Below the pieces are notes generated by a model. The model saw only the letters and a list, made by a program, of their open reading frames with translations. It made no database searches and was not told where the DNA came from. Below are positions 42,946 to 52,068 of a stretch of DNA of 64,000 nt, in pieces (the first letter of the stretch is position 1; each line of letters begins with the position of its first letter). The stretch is from JBBQZO01 sp038207625 (lineage in GTDB: Bacteria; Pseudomonadota; Gammaproteobacteria; Burkholderiales; Burkholderiaceae_D). The stretch is from NCBI GenBank assembly GCA_038207625.1, contig JBBQZO010000003.1, positions 248,001 through 312,000 on the forward strand, written 5' to 3'. Made by a program: the position numbers and the translations under genes.

Positions 42946-43668
42946 TTATTCGCCCAGGTAGGCGGCTTTGACGCGCGGGTCGTCAAGCATGTCGGCGGCG
43001 TTGCCGGTCATCGTGATCAGGCCGGAGTCCATCACATAACCTCGATGCGCCGCCTGCAGCGCCAGCTTGGCGTTCTGCTCGACCAGCAATATCGTGATGC
43101 CCTGCTTGGAGACGTCGCGGATGACCTCGAAAATCTTCTCGACCATGATCGGCGACAGACCCATCGACGGCTCGTCGAGCAGCAGCAGCTCGGGGTGACT
43201 CATCAAGGCGCGCGCCATTGCCAGCATCTGCTGCTCGCCGCCCGACAAGGTGCCGGCCATCTGGCTGGCGCGCTCGCCCAGGCGCGGAAACACGCTGAAC
43301 CACTTCTCGATATCGGCCGCGATGCCGGCCTTGTCGTTGCGCGTGTAGGCGCCCATCATCAGGTTTTCCTGGATCGACATGCGGGTGAACACGCCGCGGC
43401 CTTCCGGCACCATCGCCAGCTTCTTCTCGACCAGGTGAAACGACTTGCTGCCCTTGAGCGTGACGCCCTTGTAGGACACCACACCTTCGACGTTACAGGG
43501 CGGCAGCGTGCCGGTGATCGCTTTCAGGGTGGTGGTCTTGCCGGCGCCGTTCGCGCCAATCAGCGTGACCAGCTCGCCCTTGTTCACTTCCAGGTCGATG
43601 CCCTTGACTGCCTTGATGCCGCCGTAGGCGACCTTCAGGCCGGCTACTTTGAGAATGTTGTCGCTCAT
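42946..43668 (-). CDS. livF: Branched-chain amino-acid ABC transporter ATPase LivF
   Basis: The 240-residue ATPase has Walker A IGANGAGKTTTLK, signature LSGGEQQM, Walker B LLLLDEPSMGL and the LivF-typical MVPEGRGVFTRMSIQENL and VEQNAKLAL. The ATG at 43668 overlaps the livG stop by one base; the frame continues to 43782 inside livG and is not the start. Last gene of the livHMGF operon. Confidence 0.95.
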   Translation of the reverse strand: MSDNILKVAGLKVAYGGIKAVKGIDLEVNKGELVTLIGANGAGKTTTLKAITGTLPPCNVEGVVSYKGVTLKGSKSFHLVEKKLAMVPEGRGVFTRMSIQENLMMGAYTRNDKAGIAADIEKWFSVFPRLGERASQMAGTLSGGEQQMLAMARALMSHPELLLLDEPSMGLSPIMVEKIFEVIRDVSKQGITILLVEQNAKLALQAAHRGYVMDSGLITMTGNAADMLDDPRVKAAYLGE

Positions 43669-44441
43669 TAGTGGGCTCCTCCCCCGAGATAGGCTTCGAT
43701 CACAGCCGGATTCTTTTGTATATCGGCTGGCAAGCCTTCCGCGATTGGTTTGCCGTACTCCAGCACGGTGATCCGGTCGCACAAGCCCATCATCAATTTC
43801 ACGTCATGTTCAATCAACAGCACGGTCTTGCCTTCGTTCTTGATCTTCACCAGCAGCTCGCGCAGCGCGACTTTTTCGGTCGCGTTCATGCCGGCGGCCG
43901 GCTCGTCCAACGCCAGCAGTTTCGGCTCGGTGGCCAGCGCGCGCGCGATTTCCAGACGGCGTTGATCGCCGTAGGACAAAAAGCGCGACGTGCGGTTGGC
44001 GAACTGGCCGATGCCCACAAAATCGAGCAGCGCCATCGAACGTTCGCGGATGCCCGCTTCTTCCAAGCGCGCGGCCTTGTGGCGAAACACCGCGCCGAAC
44101 ACGCCCTGGTGGCTGCGCACGTGGCAGCCGACCATCACGTTTTCCAGTGCCGTCATTTCGCCGAACAGGCGGATGTTTTGAAACGTGCGCGCGATGCCGG
44201 CCTTGGCCACTTCGTGTGGCGCGGACGGCGAATACGGCTTGCCGGCCAGTTCAAACGTGCCCGTGTCAGGCTGGTACAAGCCCGTGATGACGTTGAAAAA
44301 CGTCGTCTTGCCGGCCCCGTTCGGGCCGATCAGGCCGTAGATCTGGCCTTTTTGAATCGTGATGCCAACGTCCGTCAGCGCTTGCAAACCGCCGAAGCGT
44401 TTGTTCACGCCGGCGATCTTGAGAATAGTCTGTTCGCTCAT
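43668..44441 (-). CDS. livG: Branched-chain amino-acid ABC transporter ATPase LivG
   Basis: The 257-residue ATPase has Walker A IGPNGAGKTTFFNVITG, Walker B LLALDEPAAGMN and the LivG-type GIARTFQNIRLFGEMTALENV and LIEHDVKLMMGLCDRI. It lies 11 bp after livM and overlaps livF. The ABC signature region (LSYGDQRRLEIARALA) is the usual LivG variant. Confidence 0.95.
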   Translation of the reverse strand: MSEQTILKIAGVNKRFGGLQALTDVGITIQKGQIYGLIGPNGAGKTTFFNVITGLYQPDTGTFELAGKPYSPSAPHEVAKAGIARTFQNIRLFGEMTALENVMVGCHVRSHQGVFGAVFRHKAARLEEAGIRERSMALLDFVGIGQFANRTSRFLSYGDQRRLEIARALATEPKLLALDEPAAGMNATEKVALRELLVKIKNEGKTVLLIEHDVKLMMGLCDRITVLEYGKPIAEGLPADIQKNPAVIEAYLGGGAH

Positions 44442-44452
44442 CTGTGCAAATC

Positions 44453-45673
44453 CTAGGCAACCATCGTGCCGGGTGTCGGCTCGGGTTTATCGGTGTCGGC
44501 ATCGGGCCGGTCTTCGCTCTTGGGTGCGGGCCACAGGCCGGCCGGGCGGTTCAACATGATCAGCACCATCGCCAGGCCGTACAGCAGCTGGCGCAGCACT
44601 TCGGCTTCGATGATGACGTGGCCGAACAGCGCTTGCTGCGCCGGCTCGACAACGTGACGCAGCACTTCCGGCAGCGCCGCCAGCAGCACGCCGCCCATGA
44701 TCACGCCGGGGATGTGGCCGATGCCGCCCAGCACCACCATCGCCAGCACGGCGATCGATTCGGTCAGCGAGAACGACTCGGGCGAGACGAAGCCCTGGAA
44801 CGATGCGAACATCGCGCCGGCCACGCCGCCGAACGAGGCGCCCATCGAGAACGCCAGCAGTTTCACGTTGCGGGTGTTGATGCCCATCGCCTTGGCGGCG
44901 ATTTCGTCTTCGCGGATCGCGACCCAGGCGCGCCCCAGACGCGAGTGCTGCAGGCGCGAGGTGATGAACACGATCGCCACGCACAGCAGCAAAAACAGGA
45001 AGTAGTAAGCGTTCACCGACGGCATCGAGAAACCACCCACCACCACCGTCGCTTTCGAACCGGCCTCGCCACCGAGCGAGACGCCGAAAATGCGGATCGG
45101 GTCGATCAGATTGATACCCTGCGGGCCGTTGGTGAAGTTGATCGGATCGTTCAGGTTGTTCATGAAAATGCGGATGATCTCGCCAAAGCCGAGCGTGACG
45201 ATGGCCAGATAGTCGCCGCGCAGCTTCAAGGTCGGCGCACCGAGCAAGGCGCCGAACAGGCCAGCCAGCATGCCCGCCACCGGCACGATCACCCACACCG
45301 ACATGTGGATGCCGTGGGTGCGGATGTCCTCGCCCATCAAGGCGACCAGCGCATTGCCCACCATCGGATACTGGTTGACGGCCGATTCGAGCAAGGTCGC
45401 AAACTGCGGCGAAGCGAGCAAGCCGGTGGTGTAGGCGCCCACCGCGTAAAACGCGATATAGCCCAGGTCGAGCAGGCCGGCGAAGCCGACCACGATGTTC
45501 AGGCCCAGCGCCAGCATGATGTACAGCAGCGCCATGTCGATGATGCGCACCCACGAATTGCCGAACTGCGAGGCAACGAAGGGGAAGATGATCAAGCCGA
45601 TCAGGATCATCGCCAGGCTGCTGTAGGCCTTGCCCGGCGTGTTTTTGAAGTCGAAATCGAAGAATTTACCCAT
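44453..45673 (-). CDS. livM: Branched-chain amino-acid ABC transporter permease LivM
   Basis: The 406-residue permease has about nine hydrophobic segments and family marks: LALGLNIVVGFAGLLDLGYIAFYAVGAYT, LRGDYLAIVTLGFGEIIRI, NGPQGI and AIREDEIAAKAMGINTRNVKLLAFSMGA. Its C-terminal tail is acidic and Pro-rich. Overlaps none of its neighbours; 8 bp after livH. Confidence 0.95.
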   Translation of the reverse strand: MGKFFDFDFKNTPGKAYSSLAMILIGLIIFPFVASQFGNSWVRIIDMALLYIMLALGLNIVVGFAGLLDLGYIAFYAVGAYTTGLLASPQFATLLESAVNQYPMVGNALVALMGEDIRTHGIHMSVWVIVPVAGMLAGLFGALLGAPTLKLRGDYLAIVTLGFGEIIRIFMNNLNDPINFTNGPQGINLIDPIRIFGVSLGGEAGSKATVVVGGFSMPSVNAYYFLFLLLCVAIVFITSRLQHSRLGRAWVAIREDEIAAKAMGINTRNVKLLAFSMGASFGGVAGAMFASFQGFVSPESFSLTESIAVLAMVVLGGIGHIPGVIMGGVLLAALPEVLRHVVEPAQQALFGHVIIEAEVLRQLLYGLAMVLIMLNRPAGLWPAPKSEDRPDADTDKPEPTPGTMVA

Positions 45674-45681
45674 GATATTCC

Positions 45682-46611
45682 TTATGCGCGATCGGCGACG
45701 CGTTCGCCCATGATGCCGGACGGCCGGATCGTGAGCACGATGATGAGGACGACAAAGGCGAAGATATCCTGGTAGTTACTGCCCAGGAAACCGCCGGTCA
45801 GGTCGCCGATATAGCCGGCCCCCAGACTCTCGATGATGCCGAGCACGATGCCCCCTATCATGGCGCCGTAGATGTTGCCGATGCCGCCCAGCACAGCGGC
45901 CGAAAACGCCTTCAGGCCGGGCGTGAAACCCATCGCGAACTGGATCGACGAATAGTTGGCGCCCCACATCACGCCGGCGATCGCGGCCAGCGCGGCGCCA
46001 ATTGCAAACGTCGACACGATCACCTTGTTCGAGTCGACGCCCATCAGACCGGCCACGCGCGGGTTTTCCGCCGTGGCGCGCATCGCGCGGCCCATCTTGG
46101 TCTTTTCAACCAGCATCACCAGGGCGAACATGGCTGCGGCGGCCAGCACCAGCAGCAGCGCCTGGGTTTGCGAAATGACCGCCCCGCCAATGGCGATCGG
46201 CTCGGACGAGAGCAGTTGCGGAAACGGCAGCGGGCTGCGGCCCCAGATCATCATGGCGAAGGTTTGCAGCAGGATCGACACGCCGATGGCGGTGATCAAG
46301 GGAGCGAGCCGGGGCGCATTGCGCAGGCGGCGGTAGGCCACGCGCTCGATGATGATGTTGACCACCATGCAGACGGGAATCGCACCGGCGATCGCGATGC
46401 CCAGCTTGGCGTAGCCAGGCAGGTCCGGCGCTATCGTATTGAGCAACTTGAGGATGGTCAGGCCGGCCATCGCACCGATCATCAACACGTCGCCGTGGGC
46501 GAAGTTGATCAGGTTCAGTACGCCATACACCATGGTGTATCCGAGTGCGACCAGTGCATACATGCTGCCCAGCACCAGTCCATTGATAATCTGTTGGATA
46601 AAGGTATCCAT
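45682..46611 (-). CDS. livH: Branched-chain amino-acid ABC transporter permease LivH
   Basis: The 309-residue permease starts MDTFIQQIINGLVLGSMYALVALGYTMVYGVLNLINFAHGD, the LivH hallmark. It continues with RAMRATAENPRVAGLMGVDSNKVI and GGIGNIYGAMIGG. ATG 46611 is chosen because family similarity begins there although the frame runs to 46740. First gene of the operon. No livJ/K binding-protein gene is adjacent, so the importer must use a receptor encoded elsewhere. Confidence 0.95.
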   Translation of the reverse strand: MDTFIQQIINGLVLGSMYALVALGYTMVYGVLNLINFAHGDVLMIGAMAGLTILKLLNTIAPDLPGYAKLGIAIAGAIPVCMVVNIIIERVAYRRLRNAPRLAPLITAIGVSILLQTFAMMIWGRSPLPFPQLLSSEPIAIGGAVISQTQALLLVLAAAAMFALVMLVEKTKMGRAMRATAENPRVAGLMGVDSNKVIVSTFAIGAALAAIAGVMWGANYSSIQFAMGFTPGLKAFSAAVLGGIGNIYGAMIGGIVLGIIESLGAGYIGDLTGGFLGSNYQDIFAFVVLIIVLTIRPSGIMGERVADRA

Positions 46612-46934
46612 GTTGTCTGTTTGCCTCTTATTAGATCGATTTTTGTTGACCGTCGCGCTACGCCAGCCCGAAGCCATCATGCGCGCCGTTAACAAAAACG
46701 GCACCCGGGGACGATCCCGCAGTGCCGCTCCTGGCCTCACGCCGCCTTGTTCGCCGGGGCCGCAGCCCGCTCATCCGACCGGGCCGCAAGCCTCGCTTGC
46801 CTCACCATCCAAGCGCACGCGCTTGCCCTACAAAGTACTAAACAACAATTTTTCCGAGCGTCGCCATGATAGCGATGTTTTAGGAAAACTAATATCGGAA
46901 AATATGCTCGCTTCCGAATAATATTTCGTTTTAG
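46612..46934. other. Gap between livH and ispH
   Basis: 323 bp without a supported gene. It should contain the livH promoter (minus strand). The right part (46840-46930) is AT-richer; the left part has short GC-rich inverted repeats around GCAAGCCTCGCTTGC. Confidence 0.4.
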
Positions 46935-47894
46935 CTATTCATCCTCGGCGAGCACCGTCGAGCGCACGCTGTCGAGACCTTTTGGCAGCGGAAACGTGAC
47001 ATGTTCCTCCACCCCTTCGAGCGCACGCACGCTGCGCGCGCCCAGCTCCTTGAGCCGGTCGATCACCGCCTGCACCAGCACCTCGGGTGCCGAGGCGCCC
47101 GCCGTGACGCCGATGCGCAGCTTACCGATCAGCCAGGCCGGATCGATCTGGGACGCGTTGTCGACCATGAAGGCGGGCGTGCCCATCTTGTCGGCCACTT
47201 CGCGCAGGCGGTTCGAGTTCGAGCTGTTCGGGCTGCCGACGACGATCACCACTTCCACCTGGGGCGCCATGAACTTGACCGCTTCCTGGCGATTGGTGGT
47301 GGCGTAGCAGATGTCGCCTTTTTTCGGCTCGATGATGTTCGGGTAGCGCAGCTTGAGCGCCTTGATGATCTCGGCCGTATCGTCCACCGACAGCGTGGTC
47401 TGCGACACATAAGCGAGCATGTCCGGATTGCCCACCGCCAGCAGCGCCACGTCGGCCACCGTTTCAACCAGGTGCATGCCTTGCTCGGCCTGGCCCATCG
47501 TGCCTTCCACTTCCGGGTGGCCGTCGTGGCCGATCATGACGATTTCGCAGCCCTGGCGGCGCATCTTGGCCACTTCCACGTGCACCTTGGTCACCAACGG
47601 ACAGGTGGCGTCGAAGATGGTCAGGCCGCGCGCTTCGGCTTCGGCGCGCACCGCCTTGGACACGCCGTGGGCGGAAAACACCAGCGTGTTGCCGGCCGGG
47701 ACGTCGTCGAGTTCCTCGATGAAGATCGCGCCCTTGCTGCGCAGGTCATCGACCACATAGGCGTTATGCACGATCTCGTGGCGCACGTAGATCGGCGCGC
47801 CGAACTGCTGCAAGGCGCGCTCGACGATTTCGATGGCGCGGTCGACGCCGGCGCAAAATCCGCGCGGCTGGGCTAACAGTATCTCTTTATCCAC
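46935..47894 (-). CDS. ispH: 4-hydroxy-3-methylbut-2-enyl diphosphate reductase (IspH/LytB)
   Basis: Iron-sulfur enzyme that catalyses the last step of the MEP isoprenoid pathway. The 319-residue product has the three cluster-binding cysteines in PRGFCAGVDRAI, DATCPLVTKVH and GDICYATTNRQ, and the substrate-binding HE/HGHPEVEGT and EF segments. Length and sequence are typical. It follows the FKBP-type isomerase gene by 32 bp, a conserved fkpB-ispH pair. Confidence 0.97.
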   Translation of the reverse strand: MDKEILLAQPRGFCAGVDRAIEIVERALQQFGAPIYVRHEIVHNAYVVDDLRSKGAIFIEELDDVPAGNTLVFSAHGVSKAVRAEAEARGLTIFDATCPLVTKVHVEVAKMRRQGCEIVMIGHDGHPEVEGTMGQAEQGMHLVETVADVALLAVGNPDMLAYVSQTTLSVDDTAEIIKALKLRYPNIIEPKKGDICYATTNRQEAVKFMAPQVEVVIVVGSPNSSNSNRLREVADKMGTPAFMVDNASQIDPAWLIGKLRIGVTAGASAPEVLVQAVIDRLKELGARSVRALEGVEEHVTFPLPKGLDSVRSTVLAEDE

Positions 47895-47926
47895 AATTGA
47901 TCCTCTTCTCTACAAGCCGGCGCAGC

Positions 47927-48382
47927 TTACAGCACCGAAATGAGCTGCACTTCGAAGCGCAAGGCCTGGCCGGCCAGCGGGTGATTAAAGTCGAACAGCG
48001 CCGTGTCCTCGCGCATCTCGCGCAGCACGCCGGCAAAGCGCCCGCCGCCCGGCGCGGCGAAGTCGACCAGGTCACCCACCTGATAAGTGGCGCCCGGCTC
48101 GGAGTTCGCGTCCAGCGTGGCGCGCGTGACCACCTGCACCATGTCCGGATTGCGTTCGCCAAAGGCTTGCCCGGCGGCCAACTCGAACGTTTGGTGCGTG
48201 CCTTCGGGCAAACCCATCAGGCAGGCTTCGAGGAAAGGCGCCAGCTGGCCCTGTCCCATCAATAGGGTGGCGGGATTCGTCCCAAAGGTGGTGATCAGAT
48301 CAGTACCGTCTTGCGTGGCGAGACGATAATGCAAAGTCAGGTAGGCCGAATCGGTAACAACGGCGGTAGGCGTAATGGACAT
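47927..48382 (-). CDS. fkpB: FKBP-type peptidyl-prolyl isomerase FkpB (SlpA)
   Basis: The 151-residue product contains an SlyD/FkpB-type FKBP domain with inserted flap: LTLHYRLATQDGTDLITTF, ATLLMGQGQLAPFLEACLMGLPEGTHQTFEL, GERNPDMVQVV and DFNHPLAGQALRFEVQLISV. It catalyses proline isomerisation or acts as a chaperone. The ATG at 48382 gives the family length; a frame running further upstream is antisense to radC. Operon with ispH. Confidence 0.92.
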   Translation of the reverse strand: MSITPTAVVTDSAYLTLHYRLATQDGTDLITTFGTNPATLLMGQGQLAPFLEACLMGLPEGTHQTFELAAGQAFGERNPDMVQVVTRATLDANSEPGATYQVGDLVDFAAPGGGRFAGVLREMREDTALFDFNHPLAGQALRFEVQLISVL

Positions 48383-48488
48383 GGTGTGCGGGGGACGGGC
48401 AAAACGATATTGTAAGCGACCTTGCCGTGCATGCCAGCCCGGCTGTGCCAATTGACGGGGCGCAGCAGCTATTTTTCGAGGATGCGGC

Positions 48489-49163
48489 ATGGGGATCAAC
48501 GACTGGCCCGCGCATGAACGACCGCGCGAACGGCTCATCAACGAAGGCGCGCAGGCGCTCACCAATCCGGAACTGCTGGCCGTGTTTCTGCGCGTGGGCG
48601 TGCAAGGCAGCAGCGCGGTGCAACTGGGGCGCGCGCTGCTGGCCGAGTTCGGTTCCTTGAATGCGCTGTTCGGCGCCAGCGAAACCCAGTTCTCGCAAAT
48701 TCGCGGTCTGGGTCCCGCCAAGTTTGCCCAGTTGCAGGCTGTGATGGAGCTGGCCCGGCGCGCGCTGGCCGAGCAATTGTCAACCGGCCATGTGCTTGGC
48801 TCGCCGGACGCCGTCAAACAGTATCTGCGCATCCACCTGAGCAAGAAAGACCACGAAGCCTTCCTGGTACTGTTTCTGGATGTCAAAAACCGCCTGCTGG
48901 CGTGCGAACTCATGTTTCGCGGCACCCTCACCCACACCAGCGTCTACCCGCGCGAGGTGGTCAAGGCGGCACTGGCGCACAACGCGGCCGGCGTGATCCT
49001 GGCGCACAACCACCCGTCCGGCTCGCCCGAGCCCAGCGAATCGGACCTGCTGCTCACGCGCGCGCTGATGCAGGCGCTGGCGCTGGTGGATGTGCGCGTG
49101 CTGGACCATTTTGTTGTCGCCGGCCCACAGGTGCATTCATTTGCCGAGCACGGCCAGATGTAA
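48489..49163 (+). CDS. radC: RadC-family JAB/MPN-domain protein
   Basis: The 224-residue product has a helix-hairpin-helix N-terminal half (LTNPELLAVFLRVGVQG, FSQIRGLGPAKFAQLQAV) and a C-terminal JAMM metalloprotease-like domain with HNHPSGSPEPSESD. Despite the name, a DNA-repair role is not established. The position directly before rpmB-rpmG is widely conserved. GAGGAT precedes the ATG. Confidence 0.95.
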   Translation: MGINDWPAHERPRERLINEGAQALTNPELLAVFLRVGVQGSSAVQLGRALLAEFGSLNALFGASETQFSQIRGLGPAKFAQLQAVMELARRALAEQLSTGHVLGSPDAVKQYLRIHLSKKDHEAFLVLFLDVKNRLLACELMFRGTLTHTSVYPREVVKAALAHNAAGVILAHNHPSGSPEPSESDLLLTRALMQALALVDVRVLDHFVVAGPQVHSFAEHGQM

Positions 49164-49307
49164 AGCGGCCCCGGCAGGACCTGTGCGCCCCGGCCCGCGG
49201 CCTGCGCTATCCCCTTGTTTACAGGCGGTTTCCCGGGTGTGTCGCGGAGAATTCACAATTGTTAAATTTTTTCACTCAATCGAGACACAATTGATTTTCA
49301 CAAGTCG

Positions 49308-49336
49308 TTGATAAACCTATGTTTTTTGGATATACT
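49308..49336 (+). promoter_or_regulatory. Sigma-70 promoter of rpmB-rpmG
   Basis: TTGATA (49308-49313), 17-bp spacer, TATACT (49331-49336). It lies in an AT-rich stretch and predicts a leader of about 35 nt. Confidence 0.8.
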
Positions 49337-49376
49337 CTTGTTTTTCCGAATTCGGATTTATTTTAAGGAGTGCGCC

Positions 49377-49613
49377 ATGGCACGTGTTTGCCAAGTCACT
49401 GGGAAGAAGCCGATGGTCGGCAACAATGTTTCCCATGCAAACAACAAAACCAAACGTCGTTTTTTGCCTAACTTGCAAAATCGTCGTATTTTTGTTGAAT
49501 CTGAAAACCGCTGGGTCTCCCTGCGTTTGTCCAACGCCGGTCTGCGCGTCATCGATAAGCTCGGCATCGACGCCGTTTTGGTCGATATGCGCGCTCGTGG
49601 CGAAAAAGTCTAA
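49377..49613 (+). CDS. rpmB: 50S ribosomal protein L28
   Basis: The 78-residue product begins MARVCQVTGKKPMVGNNVSHANNKTKRRFLPNLQ, the L28 signature, and is basic throughout. ATG 49377 has AAGGAG 7 nt upstream; the frame reaches 49308 but lies in the promoter. It is followed after 22 bp by rpmG. Confidence 0.98.
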   Translation: MARVCQVTGKKPMVGNNVSHANNKTKRRFLPNLQNRRIFVESENRWVSLRLSNAGLRVIDKLGIDAVLVDMRARGEKV

Positions 49614-49635
49614 TTAGCAGAATAAGGGAGCTACC

Positions 49636-49803
49636 ATGGCAAAATCAGGCCGCGATAAAATCAAGTTAGAGTCGACCGCCGGTACGGGTCACTTCTACAC
49701 GACGACCAAAAACAAGCGTACCACGCCTGCGAAAATGGAGATCATGAAGTTTGATCCTAAAGCACGCAAGCACGTTACGTACAAAGAAACAAAGATCAAG
49801 TAA
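49636..49803 (+). CDS. rpmG: 50S ribosomal protein L33
   Basis: The 55-residue product begins MAKSGRDKIKLESTAGTGHF and ends KARKHVTYKETKIK. It is the zinc-free L33 type, without the CxxC pairs. AAGGGAG precedes the ATG. Translated directly from the sequence. A strong terminator follows the stop. Confidence 0.98.
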   Translation: MAKSGRDKIKLESTAGTGHFYTTTKNKRTTPAKMEIMKFDPKARKHVTYKETKIK

Positions 49804-49829
49804 TTGAATCTTTGCATTCTGTTGTGAAG

Positions 49830-49859
49830 AAGCCGTTCTCGATTGGGAACGGCTTTTTT
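49830..49859 (+). terminator. Intrinsic terminator of rpmB-rpmG
   Basis: Arms AAGCCGTTC / GAACGGCTT with an 8-nt loop, then six T. Confidence 0.9.
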
Positions 49860-49879
49860 GTTTCTGAAGCGATTTTTCC

Positions 49880-50581
49880 ATGCAGCCAACCATCCTCATC
49901 GTCGAAGACGAAAGCGCCATCGCCGACACGCTGGCCTACGCACTCGCCAGCGACGGCTTCGCGCCCGTCCATGTGACGCTGGGCCAGGCTGCGCTCGACT
50001 ACCTGGCCGATCCGGGCCGGCCCGCCCCTTCCCTGATCGTGCTCGACGTGGGCCTGCCCGACATGAGCGGGTTCGAAGTGTGCCGCCGGCTGCGCCGGCA
50101 CTGCAGCACGCCGATCATCTTCCTGTCCGCGCGCGGCGACGAGATCGACCGCATCGTCGGCCTGGAGATCGGCGCCGACGATTACGTGACCAAGCCGTTT
50201 TCGCCGCGCGAAATGGTGGCACGCATCCACGCCGTGCTGCGCCGCCCGCCGGTGGCCGCGCCGGCCGTAAGCGCGGCCCCGGCTACGCCCAGCGCGCGCT
50301 TTGAATTGCGCGCCGACGAGGCGCGCATTCTGTACCACGGCCAGGCTCTGAACCTGACCCGTTACGAATTTTTGCTGTTGCAGGCCTTGATTCGCCATCC
50401 GGGCCAGTTGTTCTCGCGCGCGCGCCTGATGGATCTGGTGTGGACCCATGCGCCCGAGACCCAGGAGCGCACAGTGGACGCGCACGTCAAGTCGCTGCGC
50501 GCCAAGCTGCGCCTGGTCGACGCCGTCGACGACCCGATCGAGACCCACCGCGGCATGGGCTACAGCATCGCGCGCGCATGA
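49880..50581 (+). CDS. creB: OmpR-family response regulator CreB
   Basis: The 233-residue product has a receiver (IVEDESAIADTLAYAL, phospho-acceptor in LIVLDVGLPDMSG, Lys in YVTKPFSPRE) and an OmpR-type winged helix (LNLTRYEFLLLQALIRHPGQLFSRARLMDLVW, VDAHVKSLRAKL, ETHRGMGYSI). The following genes encode a CreC-like kinase and CreD, which supports the name. It overlaps creC by 4 bp. Confidence 0.92.
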   Translation: MQPTILIVEDESAIADTLAYALASDGFAPVHVTLGQAALDYLADPGRPAPSLIVLDVGLPDMSGFEVCRRLRRHCSTPIIFLSARGDEIDRIVGLEIGADDYVTKPFSPREMVARIHAVLRRPPVAAPAVSAAPATPSARFELRADEARILYHGQALNLTRYEFLLLQALIRHPGQLFSRARLMDLVWTHAPETQERTVDAHVKSLRAKLRLVDAVDDPIETHRGMGYSIARA

Positions 50582-51996
50582 GGATCGGGCTGCGCATCCT
50601 GCTGGGCTACTTCCTGATCGTCGGGCTGGCCGGCTGGTTCGTGCTCAATGTGTTCGTCGAAGAGGTCAAACCGGGCGTGCGCGAAACGCTCGAAGACACG
50701 CTGATCGACACCGCGCAGTTGCTGGCCGAACTGGTAGCCGACGATGTCGCCGCCGGCACGCTGCAACAGGCGGCGCTGGTGACACGCATGCACAACTACG
50801 CCCAGCGCAGCGTCGATATCAAGATCAGCGGCATCCGCAAGCACAGCCTCGACTACCGCATCACGATCACCAACGCGCAAGGCATCGTGCTGTTCGACAC
50901 CGACCAGCGCGCCGTCGGCCAGGACTATTCGCACTGGAACGACGTGTTGCTGACGCTGCAGGGCAAATATGGCGCGCGCATGTCGCGCGATGTTCCCGGC
51001 GACGACACCTCGACCGTGATGCACGTGGCAGCGCCCATCCGCAAAGGCAGCAGCATCATCGGCGTGCTGACGGTGGCCAAGCCGATCGCCACCATTCAGC
51101 CATTTATCGAGCGCAGCCAGCGCAAAATCCTCAAGCGCGGCGGCTGGCTGATGCTCGGTTCGCTGCTGATCGGCCTGGGCTTTTCGTGGTGGCTCAATCG
51201 CGCGCTGGGCAAGCTGCAACGTTATGTGCGCAGTGTCGAGGCGGGCGACAAGGTGCAACTGCCCGCACTGGGCAAGCATGAAATCGGCGCGCTCGGTCTG
51301 GCGTTGGAGGCGATGCGGGTGCGCCTGGAAGGCAAGCAGTACGTGGAAGAACTGATGCACACGCTCGCCCATGAGCTGAAAAGTCCCATCGCCGCCATCC
51401 AGGGATCGGCTGAGTTATTGGGCGAAGCGCTGCCGGCGCCGGAGCGCGCGCGTTTTCTGGCCAACATCATCGAACAAAACCAGCGCCAGAAACAGTTGAT
51501 CGACAAGCTGCTCGCCCTGATCAAGCTGGAAAAACAGCAGCACCTCGACAGCGTCGTCGATGTCGACATGCGCCAGTTGGCGGCCCAGCTTGAACAGGAT
51601 TTCAGCGCCCGCCTGGCCGCCAAGGATGTGCGCCTGGCATGTCACGGCGCGCCACTGACGCTGCGCGGCGACGCGCTGTTGCTGCGTCAGGCGCTGGGCA
51701 ATCTGCTCGACAACGCCATCGACTTCTCGCCGCCGGGCACCGCCATCGCACTCAGTTGGTCAACCAGGGCCGATGGCGTCGCCATCACGCTGCGCGACCA
51801 CGGTCCGGGCATCCCGGCCTATGCCCAGCCGCGCATCTTCGAGCGATTCTATTCCCTGGCGCGTCCGAACGCGGCGCGCAGCACCGGCCTGGGCTTGCCG
51901 TTTGTGCGCGAAGTAGCGCTGCTGCACGGCGGCACCGTCGCCGTGTGCAACGATGCCGATGGCGGCGCCTGCGCGCATTTGCATTTGCCGAGCTAG
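50578..51996 (+). CDS. creC: Sensor histidine kinase CreC
   Basis: The 472-residue membrane kinase starts MRIGLRILLGYFLIVGLAGWFVLNVFVEEVKPGVRETLED, the CreC N-terminus. A periplasmic sensor region, a second helix (GGWLMLGSLLIGLGFSWWL), a HAMP segment, H-box LAHELKSPIAAIQGSAELL and an ATP-binding domain (NLLDNAIDF, DHGPGIP, GLGLPFVREV) follow. CreBC responds to carbon source or cell-wall stress in enterics and pseudomonads. The start overlaps the creB stop. Confidence 0.92.
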   Translation: MRIGLRILLGYFLIVGLAGWFVLNVFVEEVKPGVRETLEDTLIDTAQLLAELVADDVAAGTLQQAALVTRMHNYAQRSVDIKISGIRKHSLDYRITITNAQGIVLFDTDQRAVGQDYSHWNDVLLTLQGKYGARMSRDVPGDDTSTVMHVAAPIRKGSSIIGVLTVAKPIATIQPFIERSQRKILKRGGWLMLGSLLIGLGFSWWLNRALGKLQRYVRSVEAGDKVQLPALGKHEIGALGLALEAMRVRLEGKQYVEELMHTLAHELKSPIAAIQGSAELLGEALPAPERARFLANIIEQNQRQKQLIDKLLALIKLEKQQHLDSVVDVDMRQLAAQLEQDFSARLAAKDVRLACHGAPLTLRGDALLLRQALGNLLDNAIDFSPPGTAIALSWSTRADGVAITLRDHGPGIPAYAQPRIFERFYSLARPNAARSTGLGLPFVREVALLHGGTVAVCNDADGGACAHLHLPS

Positions 51997-51998
51997 AC

Positions 51999-52025
51999 TT
52001 CACACTAAACGCATCGTCCGTTCAC
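51999..52025 (+). promoter_or_regulatory. Possible CreB tag upstream of creD
   Basis: Two TTCAC boxes (51999-52003 and 52021-52025) lie 22 bp apart start to start. The E. coli cre tag has TTCAC boxes 11 bp apart, so this would be the same direct repeat with one extra helical turn. It lies 45-70 bp before the creD ATG. Confidence 0.4.
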
Positions 52026-52068
52026 GCGCCATCGTTACATTGGCAGCTCCCACTTAACGGAGCTAACA

